A DNA stretch of 64,000 nt. It comes from Geodermatophilus normandii. GTDB lineage: Bacteria; Actinomycetota; Actinomycetes; Mycobacteriales; Geodermatophilaceae. Each line of letters starts with the position of its first letter. The stretch's first letter is position 1. Both the position numbers and the translations under genes were made by a program. Location: assembly GCF_003182485.1 (NCBI RefSeq), contig NZ_QGTX01000001.1:2004001-2068000 (forward strand), in the 5' to 3' direction. The notes under the pieces were generated by a model. It saw nothing but the letters and a program-made list of their open reading frames with translations, did not search any database and was not told the DNA's origin. Below are positions 54,360-63,733 of the stretch, piece by piece.

Positions 54360-56098
54360 ATGCCGGGAGGGATGCACGCCTCCCGAGTCCTGTCGCGGTC
54401 CCTGTCCCGGGCGCTCGCCCTCACCGGTGCCGTCGTCGCGCTGTGCGCCGGCCCCGCGGCCGTGGCGCACGCCGAGGACGGCACCACCACGGTGGTCGGG
54501 GAGCTCGTGCAGGCCTGGCCGGAGACCTCGCTGGAGGGTCAGCACGCGGGGGAGTCGCACGAGGAGCCGCTGACCTTCGTCGAGGGCGCCGACGGCACCT
54601 CGGTGCGGGTCCCGACCGGCGCCGTCGCGGGCGTCGACGTCGGCAGCACGGTCGAGGTCACCGTCGGCGGCACCACCGAGGACGCCGCCGCCGCGGACGG
54701 CTACGCGCCGGCCCTCGAGGTGCTCGACACGCAGGTCGTGCGCGCCGCGCGGCCGGCCGCCACCGTCCCGGCCGGCTCGGTCACCAACCAGGTCACCGTC
54801 GCCATGGTCGCGCCGCAGGGCGGGGTCCCGGACGGGACCGCGCTGGCAGACGTCGTCGACACGGTCAACGACGACGTCGCCGGCTTCTGGTCCGAGCAGA
54901 CCGGCGGCGCGGTGACCGTCGGCGTGACCGCCGCCGCCGACTGGATGACCACCGCCGCCGGCTGCGCCGACCCCACCGCGCTGTGGGACGAGGTCGCCGC
55001 GCGCGTGGGCTTCGAGCCCGGCCCGGGCCGCCACCTGCTGCTCTACGTGAGCAGCCAGCCGCGCGACCTGCCCGGCTGCTCCTACGCGCTCGGCCAGGTC
55101 GGCACGGGGACCGCCTCGGGCGGGCGCCTCTACGTCCGCGACGACCTGGCCTCGGTCATCGCCCACGAGCTCGGGCACAACTTCGGCCTGGGCCACTCCA
55201 GCGGGCTGCAGTGCGACGGTTCCGTGGAGGGCGGGACCTGCCGCACCGCCGCCTACCGCGACTTCTACGACGTCATGGGCGTCTCCTGGGACCGCATCGG
55301 CACGCTGACCGCCGCGCAGGCGCAGCGGCTCGGCGTGCTGCCCGCCGCCGCCACGCAGACCGCCGGGACCGGGACGACGACGGCCACGCTCGCGCCCGTC
55401 GGCAGCGCGGCCGGCACCCGCGCGCTGCGGCTCACCGACGCGGCCGGCACCGACTACTGGCTGGAGTACCGCACCGCCGTCGGCCGGGACGCCTGGCTGG
55501 CCTCGGACAACCGCTACCGGCTCGACAGCGGCGTGCTGCTGCACCGCGCCGGCGACCTGCCCGACACCTCGCTGCTGCTCGACGGCAGCCCGTCGGCGGC
55601 GGGCGGCTGGGAGGACGACCTGCAGACCGCGCTGCGGCCGGGCGTGCCGGTGACCGTCGCCGGCGGCGAGCTCACCGTCACCGTCGACGCCGTCACCCCG
55701 GCCGGCGCCGCGGTCACCGTCGTCCGCACGCCCCGGCGGCCGCCGCCCCCGCCCAGGCCCCGGCCGCACCGGCGCCCGCGGTCCTGCCGGCCACCGGCCG
55801 CGCCGCGGCCGCGCCGTCGGTCCCCGCCGAGGCGGCCCCGGTCGCCGCGGACGCCGCCCCGGTCGACACCCCCTCGGTCGACGCCGCCCCGGTCGACGCC
55901 ACCCCGGTCGACGCCACCCCGGTCGACACCACCCCGGTCGACGCCGCCCCGCTCGGGGGCGCCCCGGTCGAGGCCGCCGCCACCGAGCCGGCCGGCAGCG
56001 GCTGGACCACCCCGGTGCTGGCCGCGGGCGGCGTCCTGGGTCTGGGCGGGACGGCGCTGGCCACGCGGCGCGTCCTCCCGCGGCTGCGCCGCCGCTGA
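54360..56098 (+). pseudogene. Secreted metzincin-type metallopeptidase with apparent -1 frameshift
   Basis: A signal peptide (SRALALTGAVVALCAGPAAV, cut near HAED) leads into a peptidase with the metzincin zinc motif HELGHNFGLGH (His269, His273, His279) and a Met-turn (YDVMGVS). The frame from ATG 54360 is sound to Thr-Pro near 55733. There it loses sense, while the -1 frame continues as a Pro/Ala-rich linker with LPATG and repeated Pro-Val-Asp-Ala units, then a C-terminal membrane anchor (VLAAGGVLGLGGTAL) and an Arg tail ending at 56098. One C too few in the CCCC run at 55731-55734 explains it. Without a shift the frame would run to 58124 across the next gene. Confidence 0.8.
55861..55950 (+). 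repeat. Six 15-bp tandem units (Pro-Val-Asp-x-x) in the metallopeptidase linker
   Basis: Six units of the form GGTCGACrCCrCCCC run head to tail. Read in the -1 frame they code for Pro-Val-Asp-Ala/Thr-Thr/Ala, a wall-spanning type of linker. Confidence 0.85.
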
Positions 56099-56184
56099 GC
56101 ACCCGCTCGCGCGGCCGGCCCCCCGCCGGGTCGGCGCCCGCACCGCGGCTCAACTCCGCACCGGTGGGTGCCGATGTGCGTGCC

Positions 56185-59100
56185 ATGTCGCGCTCCCGTC
56201 CCCACCGGTTCGGCGCCGTCCTGACCGGGGCGGCCGTCAGCACGTTGCTCGTCCTCGCCGCCGCACCCGCGCACGCGGCCGACGAGCAGGTGGTGCTCGA
56301 CGTGCTCAAGGTCGTGGACGGCGAGTACGTCGTCGAGACCGTGTCGGTCGCCGCGAGCACCGCGTCGGCGACCGAGGAGCGCCTGGAGGCGCGGGCCGAG
56401 GTCGTCAGCGTCAGCCCGGCCGTCACGTACGAGGTGCAGGGGAGCCCCGACCCGCACTGGGAGGCGGACGACCCGCAGGCGGTGAGTTCCGTCCGGGAGG
56501 TCTGGCCGCGGACCAGGGGCGCGGGTCAGGTCGTGGCCGTCCTCGACACCGCGGTCGACACCTCGCACCCCGACCTCGCCGGCGCCTCCGTGCCGGGGAC
56601 GGACACCACGGGTCTGCCCGCGGACACCCGGGAGTGGCACGGCACCGCGGTGGCCGGGGTCGTCGCCGCGCGGGCCGACGACGGGGAGGGCAGCGCCGGG
56701 ATGGCGCCGGAGGCCCGGGTCATGCCGGTCCGTGTGTGCGCCGAGAGCAGTGGTTGCGCCTCGGCCGCGGTCGCCCGCGGCATCCTGTGGGCCGCCGACC
56801 ACGGCGCCGACGTCATCAACATGTCGCTGGGCGGCGCCGGGTACTCCGACGTGACCGCGGTGGCCGTCCGGTACGCGCTGGACAGGGACGTCTCGGTCGT
56901 GGCCTCCAGCGGGAACGACGGCCTCGAGGGCAACCCCGTGATGTACCCGGCCGCCAACAGCGGGGTCGTGGCGGTCTCGTCGACGACGCCCGATGGCGCC
57001 CCCTCGGACTGGGCGGTGCACGGCTGGCAGGTCGACGTCTCGACCGTCGGCGAGGACGTCCTGGTCCCCGTGCCGGGGGGTGGTCACGTCCGTGCGGACG
57101 GTACGTCCTTCTCCGGCCCGGCGGTGGCCGGCGCGGTCGCCCTGCTGCGGGCCGGTCACCCGGGCACCACTCCCGTGCAGGTGCAGGCGGCACTGCAGGC
57201 CGGTGCCGACAGCTCCGGGACGTGGGACCGCGGCTACGGTGCCGGCCGCCTCGACGTGCCGGCCGCGTTCGCCGCGGCCGGCCGTGCGGGCGACCCGCCG
57301 GCCGCGACGCCGTCCTCGCAGTCGGTCGCCGTGAGCTGGGCACCGGTGCCCGGCGCCACCGGGTACACGCTCCGGGTCGACGGCATCCAGCGGGCCGCGA
57401 CCGCCGGGACGAGCACGACGGTCAGCGGGCTGGTCGACGGCAACCAGGTCGCCGTCGACGTGCAGCCGAGCAACGGGCAGCGCAGCAGGCCGGTCGTCGT
57501 GGACGTCGGCCCCCCGGTGCCTCCGACCCCGGTACTGCACTCGGGGACGTTGAGGTCCTCGCCCGGCGGGGCCGTCCTCGACCTGTCGGCGTCGCTCCCC
57601 GGCGCGACCGGGCCCACCTCGGGCAGCTACTGGCTCATCCGGGACGGGGTGACCCTCGGGACGGTCGGCTTCACCCTGTCGGGAACGCCGGCCACCGTCG
57701 GCATCACCGTCGGCACGGTGCCGGCGAGCGAGACGCGCTGGCAGGTGCGGCCGGTGACCGGCTACGGCCGCCTCGGTGCCGTGTCCAACGCCGTGGTCGC
57801 CGGCAGCGGCCGTCCGGCGCCGCCCGGTGCGGTCAGCGGTCTCACCGGCCGCGTCGACGGGTCGAAGACGCTGCTGACCTGGGACGACCTCGGACCGGCG
57901 ACCACCTACGAGGTGCGCGCCGGGGGCGCCGTCGTCGCCTCACCGCAGACGGCGGGCGCATCGCTGGCGGCACCGCCCGCCGGCACGTCGCGCGACTACT
58001 CCGTCGCCGCGGTCGACGCCTGGGGACAGCCCGGTCCCGCGTCGAGCGTGACGGTCACCTCTCCCGACACCGCGCCCACCACCGTCCCGGGCGCACCCGG
58101 CGCGGTGACGGCCGTGGCGGGTGACGGTCGTGCCACGGTGTCGTGGTCGGCGCCGGCGACCGACGGGAGCCCGGTGACCGGCTACACCGTCACGGCCGCC
58201 CCGGGCGGCGCGACGGCGCGCACCACCGGCGCGACGTCGGCCACGGTCACCGGCCTGGCCAACGGGACGCCGTACACGTTCACGGTGACGGCGACGAACG
58301 CGGCGGGGACCGGGCCGGCCAGCGCCCCCAGCGGGGCAGTGACCCCCTGGGGTGTCGGCGCCGGGCCGATCGGCGCCGCGTGGTCCGCCTCCGGCGGGCG
58401 CAACGGCCCGCTCGGTGCCCCGGTGTCCGGAGAGCAGTGCGGACTGGCCGGCGGGGGCTGCTCCCAGCGGTTCGAGCACGGTGCCCTCTACTGGTCCGCG
58501 GCCACCGGCGTCCACCGGCTCCGCGGGGCCATCCTCGACCGGTACGAGACCTGGGGCGGCCCCGCCGCGCTCGGCTACCCGACCAGCGACGACACCCCGG
58601 ACCGGGTGCCGGGGGTCTGGTACTCCAACTTCCAGTACGGCGACGTCGTCTGGTCGGCGGGCACCGGTGCGCAGGTGGTGCGCGGGGCGATCCTGCACCG
58701 GTGGTGGGCGGTGGGTGCCTCCGCGGGTGTGCTGGGGCTGCCGGTGAGCAGTGACGCCCCCGTGCCGGGGACCGGCGGGTGGGTGGTGCACTTCCAGGGA
58801 GGGTCGATCTGGTGGTCGCCTGCCACCGGTGCCTTCGACGTGCGCGGGGCGATCAACGGCAAGTACCGGGCGGCCGGAGGCCCGGCCTACCTCGGGTTCC
58901 CGGTGGCCGGTGAGGGGGTCGACCGGGTGCCGGGGGTCTGGTACTCCAACTTCCAGTACGGGGACGTCGTCTGGTCGGCGGGCACCGGTGCGCAGGTGGT
59001 GCGCGGGGCGATCCTGCACCGGTGGTGGGCGGTGGGTGCCTCCGCGGGTGTGCTGGGGCTGCCGGTGAGCAGTGACGCCCCCGTGCCGGGGACCGGCGGG

Positions 59101-59652
59101 TGGGTGGTGCACTTCCAGGGAGGGTCGATCTGGTGGTCGCCTGCCACCGGTGCCTTCGACGTGCGCGGGGCGATCAACGGCAAGTACCGGGCGGCCGGAG
59201 GCCCGGCCTACCTCGGGTTCCCGGTGGCCGGTGAGGGGGTCGACCGGGTGCCGGGGGTCTGGTACTCCAACTTCCAGTACGGCGACGTCGTCTGGTCGGC
59301 GGGCACCGGTGCGCAGGTGGTGCGCGGGGCGATCCTCTGGAGCTGGCAGTCCGTGGGGGCCGCAGGCGGTGCACTCGGCCTGCCGGTCACCAGCGACGCC
59401 GTCGCGCCCGGTGGCGCGGGGTACCTGGTGACCTTCCAGCGCGGGACGATCTACTGGTCACCGGCCACCGGCGCCCGCCGGGTGAGCGGCGCCCACGACG
59501 CCGCCTACCGCGCCCAGGGTGGGACCACCTCCAGCCTCGGCTACCCGGTCCGCGACACGACCGCCGTGCCGGGCGGTGAGCGGACGGACTTCCAGTACGG
59601 GGCCGTCCAGACCGACGGCAGCGGGCGGGTCACGATCTCCCGTACCGCGTGA
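56185..59652 (+). CDS. Secreted subtilisin-like serine protease (S8) with fibronectin III and LGFP repeats
   Basis: The 1155-residue protein has a signal peptide (cut near AHAADE), a short prodomain-like region, and an S8 domain with Asp121 (VLDTAVDTSHPDL), His152 (WHGTAVAG), the oxyanion Asn (SSGNDG) and Ser308 (GTSFSGP). Beyond about residue 380 come beta-rich and fibronectin III domains (last about 635-715), then at least six LGFP-type units from about 726 to the end (LGYPTSDD, LGLPVSSDA, LGFPVAGEG). LGFP repeats are linked to cell-wall binding in actinobacteria. Two units are repeated almost perfectly at DNA level. I chose ATG 56185 because the signal peptide begins there; GTG 56164 is possible. 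Confidence 0.92.
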   Translation: MSRSRPHRFGAVLTGAAVSTLLVLAAAPAHAADEQVVLDVLKVVDGEYVVETVSVAASTASATEERLEARAEVVSVSPAVTYEVQGSPDPHWEADDPQAVSSVREVWPRTRGAGQVVAVLDTAVDTSHPDLAGASVPGTDTTGLPADTREWHGTAVAGVVAARADDGEGSAGMAPEARVMPVRVCAESSGCASAAVARGILWAADHGADVINMSLGGAGYSDVTAVAVRYALDRDVSVVASSGNDGLEGNPVMYPAANSGVVAVSSTTPDGAPSDWAVHGWQVDVSTVGEDVLVPVPGGGHVRADGTSFSGPAVAGAVALLRAGHPGTTPVQVQAALQAGADSSGTWDRGYGAGRLDVPAAFAAAGRAGDPPAATPSSQSVAVSWAPVPGATGYTLRVDGIQRAATAGTSTTVSGLVDGNQVAVDVQPSNGQRSRPVVVDVGPPVPPTPVLHSGTLRSSPGGAVLDLSASLPGATGPTSGSYWLIRDGVTLGTVGFTLSGTPATVGITVGTVPASETRWQVRPVTGYGRLGAVSNAVVAGSGRPAPPGAVSGLTGRVDGSKTLLTWDDLGPATTYEVRAGGAVVASPQTAGASLAAPPAGTSRDYSVAAVDAWGQPGPASSVTVTSPDTAPTTVPGAPGAVTAVAGDGRATVSWSAPATDGSPVTGYTVTAAPGGATARTTGATSATVTGLANGTPYTFTVTATNAAGTGPASAPSGAVTPWGVGAGPIGAAWSASGGRNGPLGAPVSGEQCGLAGGGCSQRFEHGALYWSAATGVHRLRGAILDRYETWGGPAALGYPTSDDTPDRVPGVWYSNFQYGDVVWSAGTGAQVVRGAILHRWWAVGASAGVLGLPVSSDAPVPGTGGWVVHFQGGSIWWSPATGAFDVRGAINGKYRAAGGPAYLGFPVAGEGVDRVPGVWYSNFQYGDVVWSAGTGAQVVRGAILHRWWAVGASAGVLGLPVSSDAPVPGTGGWVVHFQGGSIWWSPATGAFDVRGAINGKYRAAGGPAYLGFPVAGEGVDRVPGVWYSNFQYGDVVWSAGTGAQVVRGAILWSWQSVGAAGGALGLPVTSDAVAPGGAGYLVTFQRGTIYWSPATGARRVSGAHDAAYRAQGGTTSSLGYPVRDTTAVPGGERTDFQYGAVQTDGSGRVTISRTA
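58601..59336 (+). repeat. 321-bp near-perfect tandem repeat in the LGFP region
   Basis: Copies lie at 58601-58921 and 58922-59242, with a third partial copy at 59243-59336. The only difference I find between the full copies is C58641 versus G58962, a silent Gly codon change; the partial copy has C. Each unit encodes 107 residues, holding two LGFP modules. Confidence 0.92.
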
Positions 59653-59654
59653 CG

Positions 59655-59696
59655 CGGGAGGGGCCGGCCGGGGCACACCCGCGACGGCCCCTCCCG
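59655..59696. terminator. Hairpin between the S8 protease and accA3
   Basis: An 11-bp stem (CGGGAGGGGCC / GGCCCCTCCCG) with a 20-nt loop starts 3 nt after the protease stop. It can end transcripts from both convergent genes. Confidence 0.7.
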
Positions 59697-59712
59697 GGTC
59701 CCGCGACGCCGC

Positions 59713-61488
59713 TCAGGCGGCCGGTGCCTCCGCGGAGTCGGCGATGGTGCAGAGGACCGCGCCGCTGGTCACCGTGGCGCCGACCTCGGCCGACAGGCCG
59801 GTCACCGTGCCCGCCTTGTGCGCGGTGATGGGCTGCTCCATCTTCATCGCCTCGAGGACCACGACGAGGTCGCCCGCCTGGACCGAGGCGCCGTCGGTGA
59901 CGGCGACCTTGACGATCGTGCCCTGCATCGGCGAGGTGAGGGAGTCGCCGGACGCTCCCGAGCCACCGTGCCCGGAGCCCCGCTTGCGCGGCTTGGCCCC
60001 GCCACCGGCCGGTGCCGCCCCGCCTCCGGCGGCCAGGCCCGCGGGCAGCGAGACCTCCAGCCGCCGCCCGCCGACCTCGACGACGACGGTCTGCCGCGGC
60101 GCCTCCTCCTCGGCGTCGGCCGGGGCGGCGCTGTAGGGCGGGACCTGGTTGTCCCACTCGGTCTCGATCCAGCGGGTGTGCACGGTGAACGGCTCGCTGG
60201 TGAAGGCCTCGTCGCGGACGACGGCGCGGTGGAACGGGACGACCGTGGGCATGCCCTCGACCACCAGTTCGTCCAGCGCGCGACGGGCACGCTGCAGCGC
60301 CTCCTCGCGGCTGGCGCCGGTGACGATCAGCTTGGCCAGCATCGAGTCGAACGCGCCGGCCACCTCACCGCCGGTCTCGACGCCGGAGTCCCAGCGCACA
60401 CCGGGGCCCTGGGGGATCTCCAGCCGGGTGACCGGGCCGGGCGCCGGCATGAAGTTGCGGCCGGCGTCCTCGGCGTTGATCCGGAACTCGATGCTGTGCC
60501 CGCGCGGCGCCGGGTCCTCGGTGATCTCCAGCGGCAGGCCGTCGGCGATGCGGAACTGCTGGCGGACCAGGTCGATGCCGCTGGTCTCCTCGCTGACCGG
60601 GTGCTCCACCTGCAGCCGGGTGTTGACCTCCAGGAAGGAGATCGACCCGTCGACGCCCACGAGGTACTCGACGGTGCCGGCGCCGTGGTAGCCGGCCTCC
60701 CTGCAGATGGCCTTGGCCGAGGAGTGGATGCGCGCCCGCTGCTCGTCGGTGAGGAACGGCGCGGGGGCCTCCTCGACGAGCTTCTGGTTGCGCCGCTGCA
60801 GCGAGCAGTCGCGGGTGCCGACGACGATCACGTTGCCGTGCGTGTCGGCCAGGACCTGTGCCTCGACGTGCCGCGGCTTGTCGAGGAACCGCTCGACGAA
60901 GCACTCGCCGCGGCCGAAGGCGGCGACCGCCTCGCGGACGGCGGACTCGAACAGCTCCGGGATCTCCTCCTCGGTGCGGGCGACCTTCAGGCCGCGCCCG
61001 CCACCGCCGAAGGCGGCCTTGATGGCCACCGGCAGGCCGTGCTCGCGGGCGAAGGCGAGCACCTCGTCGGCGCCGCCGACCGGGTCCTTGGTGCCGGGCA
61101 CCAGCGGCGCGCCGGCCCTGGTGGCGATGTGCCGGGCGGCGACCTTGTCCCCGAGGTCGATGATCGCCTGGGGGGAGGGCCCGATCCAGGTCAGCCCGGC
61201 GTCGAGCACCGCCTGTGCGAAGCCGGCGTTCTCCGACAGGAAGCCGTAGCCGGGGTGGACGGCGTCGGCGCCGGAGCGCTTGGCGGCGTCGAGGATCTTG
61301 TCGATGACCAGGTAGGAGTCGCCGGGCGTCGTCCCGCCGAGGGCGAAGGCCTCGTCGGCGGCGCGGACGTGCAGCGCATCCCGGTCGGGCTCGGCGTACA
61401 CGGCCACGCTGGTGAGCCCGGCGTCCCTGCACGCACGGGCCACCCGGACGGCGATCTCGCCGCGGTTGGCGATCAGGACCTTCTGCAC
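59713..61488 (-). CDS. accA3: Acetyl/propionyl-CoA carboxylase alpha subunit (biotin carboxylase + biotin carrier)
   Basis: The 591-residue protein carboxylates its own biotin with ATP and bicarbonate. Residues 1-450 form the biotin carboxylase ([37 protein letters not shown] loop, [26 protein letters not shown]). The C-terminal 75 residues are the carrier domain with biotin-Lys in EAMKMEQP (about 549), after a Gly/Pro/Lys-rich linker. GTG 61488 has GAGGGAG 7 nt upstream; the frame stays open far upstream, so this site decides the start. It works with the AccD and AccE proteins encoded at the right end. Confidence 0.95.
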   Translation of the reverse strand: MQKVLIANRGEIAVRVARACRDAGLTSVAVYAEPDRDALHVRAADEAFALGGTTPGDSYLVIDKILDAAKRSGADAVHPGYGFLSENAGFAQAVLDAGLTWIGPSPQAIIDLGDKVAARHIATRAGAPLVPGTKDPVGGADEVLAFAREHGLPVAIKAAFGGGGRGLKVARTEEEIPELFESAVREAVAAFGRGECFVERFLDKPRHVEAQVLADTHGNVIVVGTRDCSLQRRNQKLVEEAPAPFLTDEQRARIHSSAKAICREAGYHGAGTVEYLVGVDGSISFLEVNTRLQVEHPVSEETSGIDLVRQQFRIADGLPLEITEDPAPRGHSIEFRINAEDAGRNFMPAPGPVTRLEIPQGPGVRWDSGVETGGEVAGAFDSMLAKLIVTGASREEALQRARRALDELVVEGMPTVVPFHRAVVRDEAFTSEPFTVHTRWIETEWDNQVPPYSAAPADAEEEAPRQTVVVEVGGRRLEVSLPAGLAAGGGAAPAGGGAKPRKRGSGHGGSGASGDSLTSPMQGTIVKVAVTDGASVQAGDLVVVLEAMKMEQPITAHKAGTVTGLSAEVGATVTSGAVLCTIADSAEAPAA

Positions 61489-61583
61489 CGGCGCACTCCC
61501 TCGGATGACGACCCGCCCCGGAGAGTAGCCAGCGCCACCGGTCGGCCCCGCCGCAGGTCGTCCGCGACGGGGCCGCCGACGGG

Positions 61584-62807
61584 TCAGACGCCGGCCAACT
61601 CCGGCTCGGCCACCGTCGTCGCGCGCGCGGGCCGACCACGACCCGCCCGCACCCAGGTGCGCCACGACGGCCACCCGGCCGGCGCCGGCGGCGCCTGGAC
61701 CTCGGGGACGGCCGGCTCGAACGGGACCTCGGGCTCGACCCGCACGGCCTCGCGCACCGGCGCCACCCCGGGCAGGAGCGCGACGATCGCGTCCATGGCC
61801 GCCTCCAGCAGCTCCGCAGGCCCCGGCTCGGGCTCGGGGGCCGGGCCGTCGGTCGTGACCAGCAGGTCGTCGAGGTCGCCGACGACGGAGACGCCCAGCG
61901 ACCGCACCTCCGCGATCATCCGCTCCGCGTGCGCGGGGACCCACTCGGCGCCGGCCGGCAGCCGGAGCGGGACCGCTGCGGCGCGGTCGGCCAGTACCGG
62001 GGCGAGGAGATGGGTGACCCGCGGGCCGTAGACCGGCCAGTCGACGCCGTAGGCGAGCCGCTCGTTGACCCGGCGCAGCAACTCGGCCTCCACGTGCCCC
62101 AGGGACCTGTTGCGTGGCCGCGCGCCGCCGGGCAGGACCGCCGGGTCGATGCCGATGACGGAGGCGAAGCGCTGCCAGAGCAGGTCCGGCGCCGAGCCGG
62201 GCTGCGGCACCGTCACCACGTGCACCCGGTCGGCCGGCAGGTCCTGCGCTCCCCAGCGGCGCAGCACCGCACCGAGGTCCTGGCGCTGCCAGAACGTCTC
62301 GGCGTGGCCCTCGGGGGTCATGCCTCCCGGTCGCATCACGTCGGGACGGTCCGTGCCCGGGCGGACCACCTCCACCAGGTCGCGCAGCGACAGGTGGTGG
62401 CGGTGCTTGAGGTCCTCCTGCCAGACCGCAGGCAGCTGCCGGGCCAGGTCCCGTGCGGTCACGACGAGGTGGACCTCGGCGAAGTCGAGGTCGGCGAGAG
62501 CGCGTGCCGCCCACTCCTCGGTGAGGTCGCCGAAGAGCTCGTGGGAGATGACCGTCGTCCCCCGGTGCTCGCGCGCCGCCTGCACGAGCCGCGCCCAGGC
62601 GCCGTCGACCTCGGGGTCCTGCCAGCCCTGGTACTCCCCGAACTGCAGGTCCTGCGAGGCGAGGAAGTGGGCGTCGGGCCGGTCGCCGGGGTAGAGGACA
62701 CCGGCGTCGGCCAGCGTCCCGCGGTGGTCCCACATCAGATCCTGGAGGTAGGTCGTCCCGGACTTGGGCGTGCCGATGTGGAGGAGGACCCGAGCGGTGG
62801 TGTTCAT
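61584..62807 (-). CDS. Sulfotransferase-like protein
   Basis: The 407-residue protein has a 5'-PSB-type loop ([16 protein letters not shown], residues 10-25) as in PAPS-dependent sulfotransferases. [15 protein letters not shown] near residue 115 resembles the conserved Arg/Ser part of the 3'-phosphate site. The middle of the protein ([14 protein letters not shown]) fits related bacterial sulfotransferase-like proteins; the acceptor is unknown. A TATCCA box 7 nt before ATG 62807 may drive a leaderless mRNA. The gene sits between accA3 and maf, which are often close neighbours in other actinobacteria, so it may be an insertion. Confidence 0.8.
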   Translation of the reverse strand: MNTTARVLLHIGTPKSGTTYLQDLMWDHRGTLADAGVLYPGDRPDAHFLASQDLQFGEYQGWQDPEVDGAWARLVQAAREHRGTTVISHELFGDLTEEWAARALADLDFAEVHLVVTARDLARQLPAVWQEDLKHRHHLSLRDLVEVVRPGTDRPDVMRPGGMTPEGHAETFWQRQDLGAVLRRWGAQDLPADRVHVVTVPQPGSAPDLLWQRFASVIGIDPAVLPGGARPRNRSLGHVEAELLRRVNERLAYGVDWPVYGPRVTHLLAPVLADRAAAVPLRLPAGAEWVPAHAERMIAEVRSLGVSVVGDLDDLLVTTDGPAPEPEPGPAELLEAAMDAIVALLPGVAPVREAVRVEPEVPFEPAVPEVQAPPAPAGWPSWRTWVRAGRGRPARATTVAEPELAGV

Positions 62808-62912
62808 CCCCGTATGGATAGCGAGTCAGGACCAGCCGTGACGGGACCGTCACAACGTGTCGGCGACGGGGGGCCTCAAGAGTGCTGTCCCGCCTCCGCT
62901 GTCACAGGCGCC

Positions 62913-63515
62913 TCAGCGCCGCCAGAGGTCGGTGATGGCCAGGTCGCGCCGGCCCAGCTGCTCGCGCAGCGCCGTCAGGGACAGCCCGACGACCGCCGCC
63001 GGGTCGCCCTCGACCCGCCGGACGAAGGGCGCACCCAGGCCGTCGAGGGTGAAGGCGCCGGCGACGGCCAGTGGCTCGCCGGTGGCGAGGTAGGCCTCGA
63101 GCTCGTGGGCCGTCGGGGTGGCGAAGTGCACGACCGTCGAGGTGACGACGACGTCGCGGGCCTCGATCGCCCCGCCGCGCACGTCGAACAGCGCCTGGCC
63201 GGTGTGCAGCACGCCCGAGCGGCCGGCCATCCGCCGCCAGCGCTCGCGCGCGTCCTGGGCGTCGGCGGGCTTGCCCATCGCCTGGCCGCGGAACTCCAGC
63301 AGCGAGTCGGCGCCGACCACCAGGGCGTCATCCTGCCGCCGCGCGACCGCGGAGGCCTTGGCCGCGGCCAGCAGGGCGACCAGTTCGGCCACCCGCGGCG
63401 CCGTCACGGTGGACTCGTCGACGTCGCTGACGACGACCTCGGGCGCCAGGCCGGCCTGGCGCAGCAGCGCCAGCCGGGCCGGCGACGCGGACGCGAGGAC
63501 CAGCCTCCTGCTCAC
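62913..63515 (-). CDS. maf: Maf-family nucleotide pyrophosphatase
   Basis: Maf proteins hydrolyse non-canonical or modified nucleoside triphosphates. The 200-residue protein has the signature LVLASASPARLALLRQAG at the N-terminus, the DVDEST segment, VVGADSLLEFRGQAMGKP and the GAFTLDGLGAPFV stretch with the conserved Glu/Asp region. GTG 63515 overlaps the accE stop (GTGA). The usual third motif Asp (as in VGADTVV) is kept. Confidence 0.93.
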   Translation of the reverse strand: MSRRLVLASASPARLALLRQAGLAPEVVVSDVDESTVTAPRVAELVALLAAAKASAVARRQDDALVVGADSLLEFRGQAMGKPADAQDARERWRRMAGRSGVLHTGQALFDVRGGAIEARDVVVTSTVVHFATPTAHELEAYLATGEPLAVAGAFTLDGLGAPFVRRVEGDPAAVVGLSLTALREQLGRRDLAITDLWRR

Positions 63516-63733
63516 GCGAAGCGCCCCGAGGCGCGCCAGCCGCCGGGGCCGGGCTGCAGCGGCCGCCGGTGGGTGTCGGCGTTCGCGGCCCACGCGCCCA
63601 CCGGGACCGGGCGCTTCCGCGGCCGGCGCCGGGAGACCGCGGCGACGACGACGGTCAGCGCGGCGAGCTCCTCGGCGGTGGGCTCGCCGCGGACAACCCG
63701 CAGCAGCGGGCGCTGCTCGGTCGGCCCGGTCAC
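63512..63733 (-). CDS. accE: Acyl-CoA carboxylase epsilon subunit
   Basis: This 73-residue protein matches the small epsilon subunit found only in actinobacterial acyl-CoA carboxylases: [20 protein letters not shown], a basic stretch (RRRPRKRP), and a Trp-containing C-terminus (SGRFA). It bridges the alpha and beta subunits. It overlaps accD (GTGA) and maf (GTGA), so accD-accE-maf are translated together. Confidence 0.92.
   Translation of the reverse strand: MTGPTEQRPLLRVVRGEPTAEELAALTVVVAAVSRRRPRKRPVPVGAWAANADTHRRPLQPGPGGWRASGRFA

Noticed and set aside
55790-55800. LPxTG sorting signal (LPATG) in the metallopeptidase
   Set aside because: It is followed by about 70 linker residues before the hydrophobic segment, whereas sortase signals have the motif directly before it.
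52110-56426. A 1438-codon minus-strand open frame
   Set aside because: It is antisense to lpdA and the metallopeptidase, has Arg/Gly/Ala-rich composition and no recognisable domain.
54360-58124. A continuous 1254-codon frame from the metallopeptidase into the S8 protease
   Set aside because: After about 55733 the translation is Arg/Pro-rich nonsense, while the -1 frame keeps a sensible linker and anchor, and the S8 protease occupies another frame from 56185.
58601-59336. CRISPR-like or mobile repeat
   Set aside because: The 321-bp units are in frame, encode LGFP modules, have no spacers and sit wholly within one gene.
59713-62853. Extending accA3 upstream as a 1046-residue protein
   Set aside because: The extra N-terminal part is a shadow of the sulfotransferase-like gene. 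The GAGGGAG site before GTG 61488 and homologue length set the start.
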